Positions 1 through 5,741 of a DNA stretch of 7,636 nucleotides are shown piece by piece. The position numbers and the translations under genes were made by a program. The DNA comes from Chromatiales bacterium (GTDB lineage Bacteria > Pseudomonadota > Gammaproteobacteria > Chromatiales > Chromatiaceae), in contig JAKSCN010000299.1 in assembly GCA_022360595.1 (NCBI GenBank), positions 1 to 7,636 of the forward strand, in the 5' to 3' direction. The first letter of the stretch is position 1, and the number at the start of each line of letters is the position of its first letter. The notes under the pieces are model-generated. The model saw only the letters and a program-made list of their open reading frames with translations, was not told where the DNA came from and ran no database searches.

Positions 1-711
1 CTGCTGGACTGCGAGGATGAGCTGCTCACAGTAGCGGATAGTGTCGATATCGCCTACTTCCTGGAAGCGACCCGCGCCGAGCTGCAAGGCCCTTATGACA
101 TCTCTCTCGTGGAGGGCTCCATCTCCACCCCCGAAGAGGAGGAGCGTATTGTTAAGGTGCGTAAACAGTCACGGACGCTGATCACCATCGGCGCTTGCGC
201 CACCTCGGGCGGTATTCAGGCACTACGCAACTTCCAACAGGTGGATGACTTCATCAATACTGTGTATGCCCACCCGGAGTATATCGACACCCTGCAGCAG
301 AGCCGACCGATCTCCGCCTACGTGGCGGTCGATTTTCAGCTATACGGCTGTCCGATCAACAAATATCAACTGCTGGAAGTGCTGAATGCCGCGCTCAATC
401 GCCGCAAACCCAACATACCCAACTACAGTCAGTGCATTGAGTGTAAACGCACGGGTAGTGTCTGTATCATGGTGACCCAAGGCAAACCCTGCCTCGGCCC
501 CGTCGTACAGGCCGGCTGCGGCAATCTCTGCCCCTCTTTCCAACGGGGTTGCTACGGCTGTTTTGGCCCCAAAGGAGGCGCCAACACCGCCAGCCTGGCC
601 AACTGGTTTAGCGACTCACAACAACTACAGCCGCGAGCAGTTAAAGATCTGTTCAGGGGCATCACTGCTGCCTCTGAAGCCTTCCAAGAAGAGAGTCTGC
701 GCCATGAGTGA
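1..711 (+). CDS. hydD: [NiFe] hydrogenase small (delta) subunit, group 3b type, 5'-truncated by window edge
   Basis: The frame is open from base 1 and gives 236 residues before the TGA at 709-711. It starts inside the family's N-terminal LLDCEDELL-like motif, so only a few dozen residues, including the first CxxC of the proximal cluster, should be missing. Visible cluster ligands are Cys66 (GACATSGG) and Cys117 (YGCP), which complete the proximal [4Fe-4S]. A C-terminal block spans about residues 145-187 with eight cysteines spaced C-x2-C-x6-C-x8-C-x8-C-x3-C-x6-C-x2-C, enough for two more [4Fe-4S] clusters. That three-cluster layout fits the delta subunit of cytoplasmic NAD(P)-linked group 3b hydrogenases (sulfhydrogenases) rather than the one-cluster HoxY of group 3d. 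It would carry electrons between the NiFe site and the ferredoxin-like and flavin subunits, presumably encoded upstream. It overlaps the large-subunit start by 8 bases. The GTG at 109 is internal, not the true start. No Tat signal region is seen, but the N-terminus is absent. The symbol follows Pyrococcus usage; hyhS is an alternative. Confidence 0.9.
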   Translation: MLDCEDELLTVADSVDIAYFLEATRAELQGPYDISLVEGSISTPEEEERIVKVRKQSRTLITIGACATSGGIQALRNFQQVDDFINTVYAHPEYIDTLQQSRPISAYVAVDFQLYGCPINKYQLLEVLNAALNRRKPNIPNYSQCIECKRTGSVCIMVTQGKPCLGPVVQAGCGNLCPSFQRGCYGCFGPKGGANTASLANWFSDSQQLQPRAVKDLFRGITAASEAFQEESLRHE

Positions 712-1999
712 TACCAGCAGAACCATCAAAGTCGACGCACTGGCCCGGGTTGAGGGTGAAGGTGCGCTACATGTCAGCATCAAAGATGATCAGATCGAAG
801 CGGTAAAATTCCGCATTTTTGAGCCTCCCCGTTTTTTTGAGGCCTTCTTACAAGGCAGACACTACTCGGAAGTACCCGACATCACGGCACGCATCTGTGG
901 CATCTGCCCCATCGCCTACATGATGGGAGCCAGCCAAGCGATGGAAAACTCCCTCGGCATTGAGGTCTCCGGTGACCTACAGCGATTACGCCGCCTCATC
1001 TACTGCGGTGAATGGATCGAGAGCCATGTACTGCATGCGGCCATGTTACACGCCCCTGATTTTCTTGGGTTAGACGACGCTTTGCAGATCGCCAAGCAGA
1101 ACCCGGAACTGGTCAACGACGCCCTGCAGCTGAAAAAGCTGGGTAACGACATCATGGATATTGTCGGTGGCCGAGCCGTTCATCCCGTCAACATGAAAGT
1201 GGGAGGCTTTTACAAAGCGCCGAAAAAGAGCCAGTTGGAAGCCCTGCTACCCCGTCTGGAGTGGGCCCTGGAGAGCAGCCGGGCCATCGCCCTCGCCTTC
1301 GCCGAGTTTGACTACCCCGACCTTGAACAGGACTACACCTGCGTATCCCTGCAACACCCGGAAGAGTACGCCATCAATCGAGGCCAGATCGTCTCCAACC
1401 GGGGGCTGGTAATCGATCTGGAGGCATTCTTGCAGCACTTCAGTGAAGAGCATGTGGCCCACTCCAACGCGCTGCAGGGCAGCTTTCAAGGCGGTAAACC
1501 TTATCTGGTCGGCCCCATTGCCCGCTACAACAACACCCAGTCCCAGCCCTCCGACAACGCCCGTCAACTGGCGGCTGAGTGTGGATTAGGCGCGGTAGTC
1601 AACAATCCCTACAAGAGCATTCTGGTACGGATGATAGAGACCTACTACGCCTGCGAAGAGTCAATCCGCCTGATCCAGGAGTATCAACAACCGGAACAAT
1701 CAAGCGTTGAGGCACCCACAGTAGCCGGCGAGGGCTATGGCTGCACCGAAGCGCCGCGCGGCATCTGCTTTCACCGCTATCAACTGGACAGCGAAGGCCT
1801 GGTCAAATTGGCTACCATCGTCCCCCCAACAGCTCAAAACCAAAAACAGATCGAAGAGGATCTGCGGGCCATTGTGGAGAAGAGTCTGGAGATGCCGGAC
1901 GATCAACTGACTTGGCGCTGTGAACAGACCATTCGCAACTACGACCCGTGTATCTCCTGCGCCACCCACTTTCTGAAGCTGACCATTGAGCGCAACTGA
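704..1999 (+). CDS. hydA: [NiFe] hydrogenase large (alpha) catalytic subunit, group 3b type
   Basis: This gene encodes a 431-residue precursor that holds the NiFe(CN)2CO active site for reversible H2 oxidation coupled to NAD(P). The four nickel-ligand cysteines are present: Cys64 and Cys67 in RICGIC, and Cys416 and Cys419 in DPCISCATH. The ARVEGEG motif near residue 17 supplies the conserved glutamate. The text around RICGICPIAYMM and the IYCGEWIESH stretch resembles group 3b alpha subunits more than HoxH. Processing is expected after His422, releasing the nine-residue tail FLKLTIERN. The frame is open further upstream, but ATG 704 is chosen because homologues begin close to the RVEG motif. 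That ATG also overlaps the small-subunit stop (ATGAGTGA) and has a purine-rich ribosome site (about 686-695) 8 bases ahead. The stop overlaps the protease start by 14 bases, which points to coupled translation. The symbol follows Pyrococcus usage; hyhL is also used. Confidence 0.93.
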   Translation: MSDTSRTIKVDALARVEGEGALHVSIKDDQIEAVKFRIFEPPRFFEAFLQGRHYSEVPDITARICGICPIAYMMGASQAMENSLGIEVSGDLQRLRRLIYCGEWIESHVLHAAMLHAPDFLGLDDALQIAKQNPELVNDALQLKKLGNDIMDIVGGRAVHPVNMKVGGFYKAPKKSQLEALLPRLEWALESSRAIALAFAEFDYPDLEQDYTCVSLQHPEEYAINRGQIVSNRGLVIDLEAFLQHFSEEHVAHSNALQGSFQGGKPYLVGPIARYNNTQSQPSDNARQLAAECGLGAVVNNPYKSILVRMIETYYACEESIRLIQEYQQPEQSSVEAPTVAGEGYGCTEAPRGICFHRYQLDSEGLVKLATIVPPTAQNQKQIEEDLRAIVEKSLEMPDDQLTWRCEQTIRNYDPCISCATHFLKLTIERN

Positions 2000-2438
2000 T
2001 TGGCTGATTATCGGGATTGGCAACCGGCTGCGTCGGGACGATGCGGTCGGGCCGCTATTGGCTGACCGTCTCGCCAAACAGCATCTACAAGTGGAAGAGC
2101 ATAGCGGCGAGGGGATGGGGCTGATCAACGCTTGGCAGAATCATGACCATGTCATTTTGATCGATGCCACACAGTCCGGCGCCACGCCCGGCACCATCCA
2201 TCAAATTGACGCTATAGAGCAAACAGCGCCTAGCGAGCTATTCCACTACTCCAGCCATCAATTTGGTCTGGCTGAAGCGATAGAGATGGCACGCATCCTC
2301 GAGCAGCTTCCGAAAAAACTCTATCTGTTCGGTATCGAGGGAGCCGACTTCAGTTACGGCGAAGAGCTTTCGCCTCAGGTACAGAGAGCGCTCGACCAAG
2401 TAGAGTCCCAGGTACTGGCCCACATTGAGTCCAACTAG
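1986..2438 (+). CDS. hydrogenase maturation endopeptidase (peptidase M52, HycI/HybD family)
   Basis: This 150-residue cytoplasmic protease would cleave the C-terminal tail of the preceding large subunit once nickel has been inserted. The fold markers are all present: GIGNRLRRDDAVG near the N-terminus, LIDATQSG at 58-65, a YSSHQFGL segment at 88-95 and the late FGIEG motif. By alignment with E. coli HybD, whose nickel-probing residues are Glu16, Asp62 and His93, the equivalents here are Asp19, Asp60 and His91. Asp in place of Glu at the first position is seen in other family members. The start is the rare codon TTG at 1986. An in-frame stop at 1980-1982 rules out anything longer, and no ATG or GTG lies before the GxGN motif. 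The 14-base overlap with the large subunit and the weak GAAG ahead of the start suggest translation by coupling. Its adjacency makes that large subunit the obvious substrate. Confidence 0.9.
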   Translation: MSATDWLIIGIGNRLRRDDAVGPLLADRLAKQHLQVEEHSGEGMGLINAWQNHDHVILIDATQSGATPGTIHQIDAIEQTAPSELFHYSSHQFGLAEAIEMARILEQLPKKLYLFGIEGADFSYGEELSPQVQRALDQVESQVLAHIESN

Positions 2439-2529
2439 GGGCTAGTAACACTAATTTGATCATCACTTTCGATTTGGCCTGGATTGCACAAACCGCTATC
2501 CTTGCCCTTTTCGGCCAGTGAAAGAATAG

Positions 2530-2931
2530 ATGCTTTACGCCTGGATCAAATTAATCCACGTCAGTACGGTGGTGTTCACCATCAGCTTCTTCAGTCTGCG
2601 TCTGTTCTGGATGATAACCGCCCCGGGCATGATCAAAAAACGCTGGGTGCGCAAGCTGTCGGCTTACAACGACACCATCCTACTGCTAGCCGGTATCGCC
2701 ATGCTGGTCATCCTGCGTCTCAATCCATTTCAAGTGGACTGGCTCACCACCAAGCTGGTTGCACTTTTGGTCTATATCCTGCTCGGCATGCACGCTCTGC
2801 ACTTTGGCAAAACCAAAAGCTCGCGGCTCACTTCGGGTGTCCTGGCGCTGTTCACCGTGGGTTACATGGTGTTGGTCGCTCTGGGGCGTTCACCAACACC
2901 CGATATACTGATGATTCTCCAGCGATTCTAA
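2530..2931 (+). CDS. SirB2-family small integral membrane protein
   Basis: This 133-residue protein is hydrophobic, with about four predicted membrane segments (residues 3-22, 45-62, 72-92 and 102-121). The pattern matches the SirB2/COG3094 family: an N-terminal LIHVS.VVF helix, a W near 27, a basic KKRWVRKL loop, a D.ILLLAG helix, WLTTKLVALLVYILLG, and a late GYMVLVAL helix. The family is named after a Salmonella invasion-gene regulator locus. Its molecular function is not established, although members are often found in respiratory bacteria. A weak purine stretch (GAAAGAA) ends a few bases before the ATG. It sits 91 bases after the hydrogenase protease and ends 8 bases from the convergent cytochrome gene. 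Whether it is cotranscribed with the hydrogenase cannot be told from sequence. Family assignment is fairly secure; role unknown. Confidence 0.82.
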   Translation: MLYAWIKLIHVSTVVFTISFFSLRLFWMITAPGMIKKRWVRKLSAYNDTILLLAGIAMLVILRLNPFQVDWLTTKLVALLVYILLGMHALHFGKTKSSRLTSGVLALFTVGYMVLVALGRSPTPDILMILQRF

Positions 2932-2939
2932 CGCGCCAA

Positions 2940-3545
2940 TCAGTTCATACCGCTGATATATTGCGCCAAGGCATTCATCTCCAGCTCGGTGAGCTTTGAG
3001 GCGATAGAGTGCATAATTGCGTGATCATTGGTGCGTGAACCACCATTAAAGGCTTGTAACTGATCGACAATATAGCGCTTGTGTTGGCCAGCCAGCCGAG
3101 GAAGCTGCTCGGTGCCAAATCCCTTCTCTCCATGGCAAGACTTGCACGCGGCAACACCTGAGTATTTGTTGCCATTGTGGTAGAGATAGTAGCCAACAGC
3201 GGCAAAGTCTTTCTTGCGTACCCGATGGGCCTTAACCGGTTTAGAGGCAAAATACTCTCCCAGCACAGCCATCTCCTCATCGGTCAAATCAGCGGCCATA
3301 TCATTCATGGTGCCTTTACGCTTGCCACTCTTGAAATCGGATAGCTGCTTGGCAATATATTTAGCATTCTGACCGGCCAGGCGGGGATAGATGGCGCTGG
3401 ATGCCTCGCCATCGATACCGTGGCAGAGATGACAACGCTCCTTCACGATCTCTACCGCACGCTCGCTACTGCCAGCGAAAACTCCACTCGAGAGAGCCGC
3501 CAACAGGCATGCTGTCATCCACTTTCCCATCTTGATACCCCACAT
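2940..3545 (-). CDS. cytochrome c4-type diheme c-type cytochrome, periplasmic
   Basis: This 201-residue precursor has a Sec signal peptide (basic start, hydrophobic stretch to about residue 24, cleavage likely after VFA). Two homologous cytochrome c domains follow, each with one heme site: C38HLCH42 and C134KSCH138. Both domains repeat the PRLAGQ...YI..QL..F..G pattern typical of cytochrome c4/c553. Candidate axial methionines are Met80 or Met83 in the first half and Met178 in the second. The length matches the usual roughly 20 kDa c4. These proteins carry electrons in the periplasm, usually from the bc1 complex or periplasmic dehydrogenases to terminal oxidases. Two starts are possible, 3545 or the internal ATG at 3530. 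The latter has a better-placed G-rich site (GTGGGGT) and a shorter signal peptide, so it may be the true one. The gene converges on the SirB2-like gene. Confidence 0.92.
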   Translation of the reverse strand: MWGIKMGKWMTACLLAALSSGVFAGSSERAVEIVKERCHLCHGIDGEASSAIYPRLAGQNAKYIAKQLSDFKSGKRKGTMNDMAADLTDEEMAVLGEYFASKPVKAHRVRKKDFAAVGYYLYHNGNKYSGVAACKSCHGEKGFGTEQLPRLAGQHKRYIVDQLQAFNGGSRTNDHAIMHSIASKLTELEMNALAQYISGMN

Positions 3546-3565
3546 CAGTTATTGTTCGCCCACAA

Positions 3566-3594
3566 ATTATACCCATAACAGACAGACGAAAGAA
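3566..3594 (-). promoter_or_regulatory. candidate sigma70 promoter of the cytochrome c4 gene
   Basis: Read on the minus strand, a perfect TATAAT lies at 3571-3566. It would give a start of transcription about 14 bases before the first ATG, or 29 before the ATG at 3530. The hexamer 17 bases upstream (TTCTTT, 3594-3589) is a poor -35, so the call rests on the -10 element and its position in an AT-rich gap. The short leader implied mildly favours the downstream start codon. Confidence 0.4.
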
Positions 3595-3676
3595 TTTACA
3601 TCCACTACAAAATAAAAAAGGAGCGATCAGCAATACCAGCCAATCACCCCTTCAGGGTTTAGGAAGAGTTATTAGA

Positions 3677-3690
3677 GCCTGTTAACAGGC
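3677..3690. repeat. 14-base perfect palindrome downstream of the hemerythrin gene
   Basis: GCCTGTTAACAGGC is fully self-complementary (5-bp arms around TTAA in a hairpin reading). It lies 16 bases past the stop of the minus-strand hemerythrin gene, so it could be the stem of a transcription end or a processing hairpin. In the minus direction it is not followed by a T-run; the nearest is TTTTTT at 3619-3614, more than 50 bases on. A classical intrinsic terminator is therefore not demonstrated. A protein-binding site is equally possible. Confidence 0.35.
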
Positions 3691-3695
3691 CTTGG

Positions 3696-3720
3696 GTGTG
3701 CTTATCTATGCGCACTTTTT
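3696..3720 (+). terminator. weak terminator-like hairpin reading rightward, overlapping the hemerythrin 3' end
   Basis: On the plus strand, GTGTGC (3696-3701) pairs with GCGCAC (3710-3715) across an eight-base loop with one G-U pair, and TTTTT follows immediately. This has the form of a small intrinsic terminator for rightward transcription. Yet no rightward gene ends here, and the stem covers the stop codon of the leftward hemerythrin gene. It could stop antisense transcription or be fortuitous. Confidence 0.25.
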
Positions 3721-4143
3721 CCCAAAAAAACGTGAGAACCAATTGGTGGAGAACTTTTTTCTCACATAAGGCACATAATCCCGATCATCTCGCCGTACAT
3801 GATTGGTAATCCAGACTTTCAACTCAGATAGTAACTGACGTGAAACATCCTCTCCCGTCTGATGGCGTTGACGATATCTGGCGATCTTATGGGTAAAGGT
3901 ACGGTGTACCGCCTTATGCTCTGCGGCATAGGGATAACCTGACTGATCCATCAAATTATCTTCATAAGAGAAAACACTCACCGTGTACTCGAGCAACAGA
4001 TCGAGCGTATAACCCACCTTCTCTCGGTCATTGAATTTGACTGCGTTAAAGATCTCATTGGCGTATTCCATGATACGCTGGTGATGCAGATCAAAAGAGT
4101 CGATACCGGTGTCCAATTGTTGATCCCAGTTGTAGTGTGCCAT
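3706..4143 (-). CDS. bacteriohemerythrin, one canonical iron-ligand His replaced by Val
   Basis: This is a 145-residue single-domain soluble hemerythrin, a four-helix bundle that normally holds a non-heme di-iron site binding O2, for oxygen storage, delivery or sensing. Family landmarks are clear: W..QLDTGI at the start, D18LHH21 followed by N29, an E61/M65 helix, G69YP71, H76xxxH80, and W111ITNH115 with D120 and Y123. Mapped on the seven usual ligands, His21, Glu61, His76, His80, His115 and Asp120 are present. The histidine of the HFxxE motif is Val57 here (codon GTT at 3975-3973), the sequence reading VFSYED. This should alter or abolish binding of the second iron. The C-terminus ends in a basic/aromatic tail (FSRFFGKKCA). 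There is no signal peptide or membrane segment. A good ribosome site (GAGGT, 4154-4150) lies 6 bases ahead of ATG 4143. The gene lies 174 bases after msrB on the same strand. Confidence 0.88.
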   Translation of the reverse strand: MAHYNWDQQLDTGIDSFDLHHQRIMEYANEIFNAVKFNDREKVGYTLDLLLEYTVSVFSYEDNLMDQSGYPYAAEHKAVHRTFTHKIARYRQRHQTGEDVSRQLLSELKVWITNHVRRDDRDYVPYVRKKFSTNWFSRFFGKKCA

Positions 4144-4149
4144 GTTGTA

Positions 4150-4154
4150 ACCTC
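4150..4154 (-). promoter_or_regulatory. ribosome binding site of the hemerythrin gene
   Basis: GAGGT on the minus strand, 6 bases from ATG 4143. It fixes this start, because no competing ATG with such a site is seen upstream. Confidence 0.7.
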
Positions 4155-4225
4155 GAACCTGCTTGACAGGAGATAGACTACAAGAGACGCACAGCTATGA
4201 CTGTTACGATTTGTTTCACCCTTCA

Positions 4226-4240
4226 CAAATTAACAATTTG
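4226..4240. repeat. inverted repeat CAAATT-AAC-AATTTG upstream of the hemerythrin gene
   Basis: Six-base perfect arms separated by three bases lie 83 bases before the hemerythrin start, within the 174-base AT-rich gap to msrB. The symmetry and location fit an operator for a dimeric regulator. It does not match the FNR/ANR consensus (TTGAT-N4-ATCAA). I could not identify confident -35 and -10 elements nearby, so the link to hemerythrin control is inference. Confidence 0.35.
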
Positions 4241-4317
4241 ACACAAAATAGCGTGATTCAGTCAGCAGACTAGATATTTAAAATCAGATAGTTACAACAC
4301 TTTATTAGACTAAGGGG

Positions 4318-4788
4318 TTAGCTAAAAAGAGCGAGATAATCGGCATAACCTTCCACTTCAAGTTGTTCTTTAGGAATAAAGCGTAACGATGCGGAATTGA
4401 TACAGTAGCGCAGCCCTGTAGGTTCAGGCCCATCCTCAAATACATGACCTAAGTGCGAATGCCCTACAGCACTTTTCAACTCAGTGCGCGCATAGCCCAG
4501 TTTATGATCTGTATCTTCAACCAGTGCGTCCCGCTCTATAGGTTGATAAAAGCTGGGCCAACCGCTACCGGAATCGTATTTGTGAGTAGAGGAGAATAGC
4601 GGCTCACCGGTTACAACATCGACATAAATACCTTCCCGTTTCTCATTCCAGTACTCGTTGGCAAAAGGCCTCTCAGTGCCCTCGCACTGAGTCACGTAGA
4701 ACTGCTCCTCTGAAAGCTGGGAACGAATTTCCTCTTCAGGCGGTTTGGTATATTTTTTGTCACTCTCTGCTGTCATGGTCATCACCAT
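4318..4788 (-). CDS. msrB: peptide-methionine (R)-S-oxide reductase MsrB
   Basis: This 156-residue protein reduces the R-epimer of methionine sulfoxide in oxidized proteins, normally with thioredoxin as reductant. The SelR domain covers nearly the whole chain: VTQ.EGTERPF at 32-42, GIYVDVVTGEPLFSS at 53-67, GWPSFYQPI at 76-84, an AVGHSHLGHVFEDGP block at 107-121, and the catalytic Cys129 in RYCINSASLRF. The two CxxC pairs that bind zinc in E. coli MsrB are absent, as in many zinc-free members. The usual recycling cysteine (SGCGWPSF) is Ser75 here, leaving Cys35 as the only other cysteine. No signal peptide is present, so it should act in the cytoplasm. The start is uncertain: ATGs at 4788, 4782 and 4776 are in frame and none has a strong ribosome site. 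The gene is divergent from the amidohydrolase gene across a 100-base gap. Confidence 0.94.
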   Translation of the reverse strand: MVMTMTAESDKKYTKPPEEEIRSQLSEEQFYVTQCEGTERPFANEYWNEKREGIYVDVVTGEPLFSSTHKYDSGSGWPSFYQPIERDALVEDTDHKLGYARTELKSAVGHSHLGHVFEDGPEPTGLRYCINSASLRFIPKEQLEVEGYADYLALFS

Positions 4789-4888
4789 TTTTTGCCGACC
4801 AATAATCTTTAAGGTAAGTCAAAGCACCTACCCTAACAACCCTTTTCCAAGTACGATATCGGGTAACGTTGATTGCAACTGTTACGCT

Positions 4889-5698
4889 ATGGATTCTCCA
4901 GTCACTGTTAATGATAGCTTACCCTCTCTGCTGCAAGATGGAGAAGCACCGGCGTTTCAGCTATTCAACGGCGACGGTCATAGCCCAATACTGATCCTGT
5001 GCGACCATGCCAGCAACCGAATACCCGAATGTCTCGGCGATATGGGCCTCAACGATGAAGATTTTGAAAAGCACATCGCCTACGACATCGGCGGTGAAGA
5101 TGTAGCCCGGAACCTCGCTGAGCGGCTCGACTGCGCCGCCCTGATCGCCGGCTACTCACGTCTGATTATTGATCTTAACCGCCACCCTGGAGACGGCTCA
5201 TCAATTCCCGAAATCAGTGATGAGATAGAGATTCCGGCCAATCACCAGCTCACCCCCGAACAGATTATCCGCCGGGAGAACACCTTCTTCTGGCCCTATC
5301 ACAATGCGGTGACCGAACAGCTCAACCATATTGTTGCCCGGGGGGATGAGCCGATAATCATATCCGTGCACAGCTTCACGCCGAGCTATCGCGGCTACCA
5401 GCGCCCCTGGCACATCGGGGTACTTTGGGATCAGGATCAGAGGCTCTCCCAACCGCTGCTGGAGAGCCTGCGTCAAGAGCCCGGTCTCTGTGTAGGCGAC
5501 AACGAACCCTATCACGCCCGCCACCCTCTCGGCTTCACTATGGATGTGCACTGCGAGCGCAATGGTTATCCCCATGTATTGCTGGAAATTCGCCAGGATC
5601 TCATTAATGATAAGGAGAAGGCCAACCACTGGGCTGGCCTGATAGAAAGACATCTGCAGGACGCCTTTACCCAGACAGGCCTCCTCACTGAGACATAG
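4889..5698 (+). CDS. N-formylglutamate amidohydrolase-family protein (HutG-like fold)
   Basis: This protein has 269 residues and no signal peptide or membrane segment. The family (PF05013) includes HutG, which removes formate from N-formyl-L-glutamate in histidine breakdown, but many members are uncharacterized amidohydrolases. Visible motifs are C38DHASN43 after a hydrophobic strand, YDIGGEDVAR at 65-74, YSRLIIDLNRHPGD at 89-102, IISVHSFTP at 157-165 and LLEIRQDLI at 231-239. Their His, Asp, Glu and Arg residues suit a metal-dependent hydrolase. No other hut gene is nearby, so a role in histidine degradation is not supported by context. The ATG at 4889 is chosen because the longer frame runs back into the divergent msrB gene and its upstream part does not resemble the family. 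No strong ribosome site precedes it. It is followed 43 bases later by a carboxylate-amine ligase gene, probably in the same transcript. Confidence 0.85.
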   Translation: MDSPVTVNDSLPSLLQDGEAPAFQLFNGDGHSPILILCDHASNRIPECLGDMGLNDEDFEKHIAYDIGGEDVARNLAERLDCAALIAGYSRLIIDLNRHPGDGSSIPEISDEIEIPANHQLTPEQIIRRENTFFWPYHNAVTEQLNHIVARGDEPIIISVHSFTPSYRGYQRPWHIGVLWDQDQRLSQPLLESLRQEPGLCVGDNEPYHARHPLGFTMDVHCERNGYPHVLLEIRQDLINDKEKANHWAGLIERHLQDAFTQTGLLTET

Positions 5699-5730
5699 CC
5701 TGATGTTGACACGACAACGATAAATATAAC

Positions 5731-5735
5731 GAGGG
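5731..5735 (+). promoter_or_regulatory. ribosome binding site of the carboxylate-amine ligase gene
   Basis: GAGGG lies 6 bases before ATG 5742, a near-ideal spacing that supports this start over the internal ATG at 5784. Confidence 0.7.
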
Positions 5736-5741
5736 CCACCG

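Noticed and set aside
1700..2128. 142-residue minus-strand frame across the large-subunit/protease junction
   Set aside because: It is antisense to two well-supported genes, its composition is Ser/Arg/Ala-rich, and it has no family motif.
2434..2446. ACTAG-GGG-CTAGT inverted repeat at the protease stop codon
   Set aside because: The stem is only 5 bp with a 3-base loop and no T-run, too weak to call a terminator for the hydrogenase operon.
2484..2999. 171-residue open frame on + overlapping the SirB2-like gene
   Set aside because: It runs out of frame across the SirB2-like gene and into the cytochrome 3' end, has a low-complexity His/Gln/Ser composition and no recognizable domain. The overlapping frame has a clear family match.
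3646..3658. ACCC-CTTCA-GGGT hairpin downstream of the hemerythrin gene
   Set aside because: The 4-bp stem is separated from the nearest T-run by about 25 bases, so it is not a credible intrinsic terminator.
4163..4168. Perfect TTGACA on the plus strand upstream of the hemerythrin gene
   Set aside because: No -10 is found at 16-18 bases, the nearest TATGAC is 27 bases away, and no rightward gene follows.
4745..4888. N-terminal extension of the amidohydrolase frame back to 4745
   Set aside because: It would overlap the msrB start on the other strand, and its residues do not resemble the family. ATG 4889 fits the usual length.
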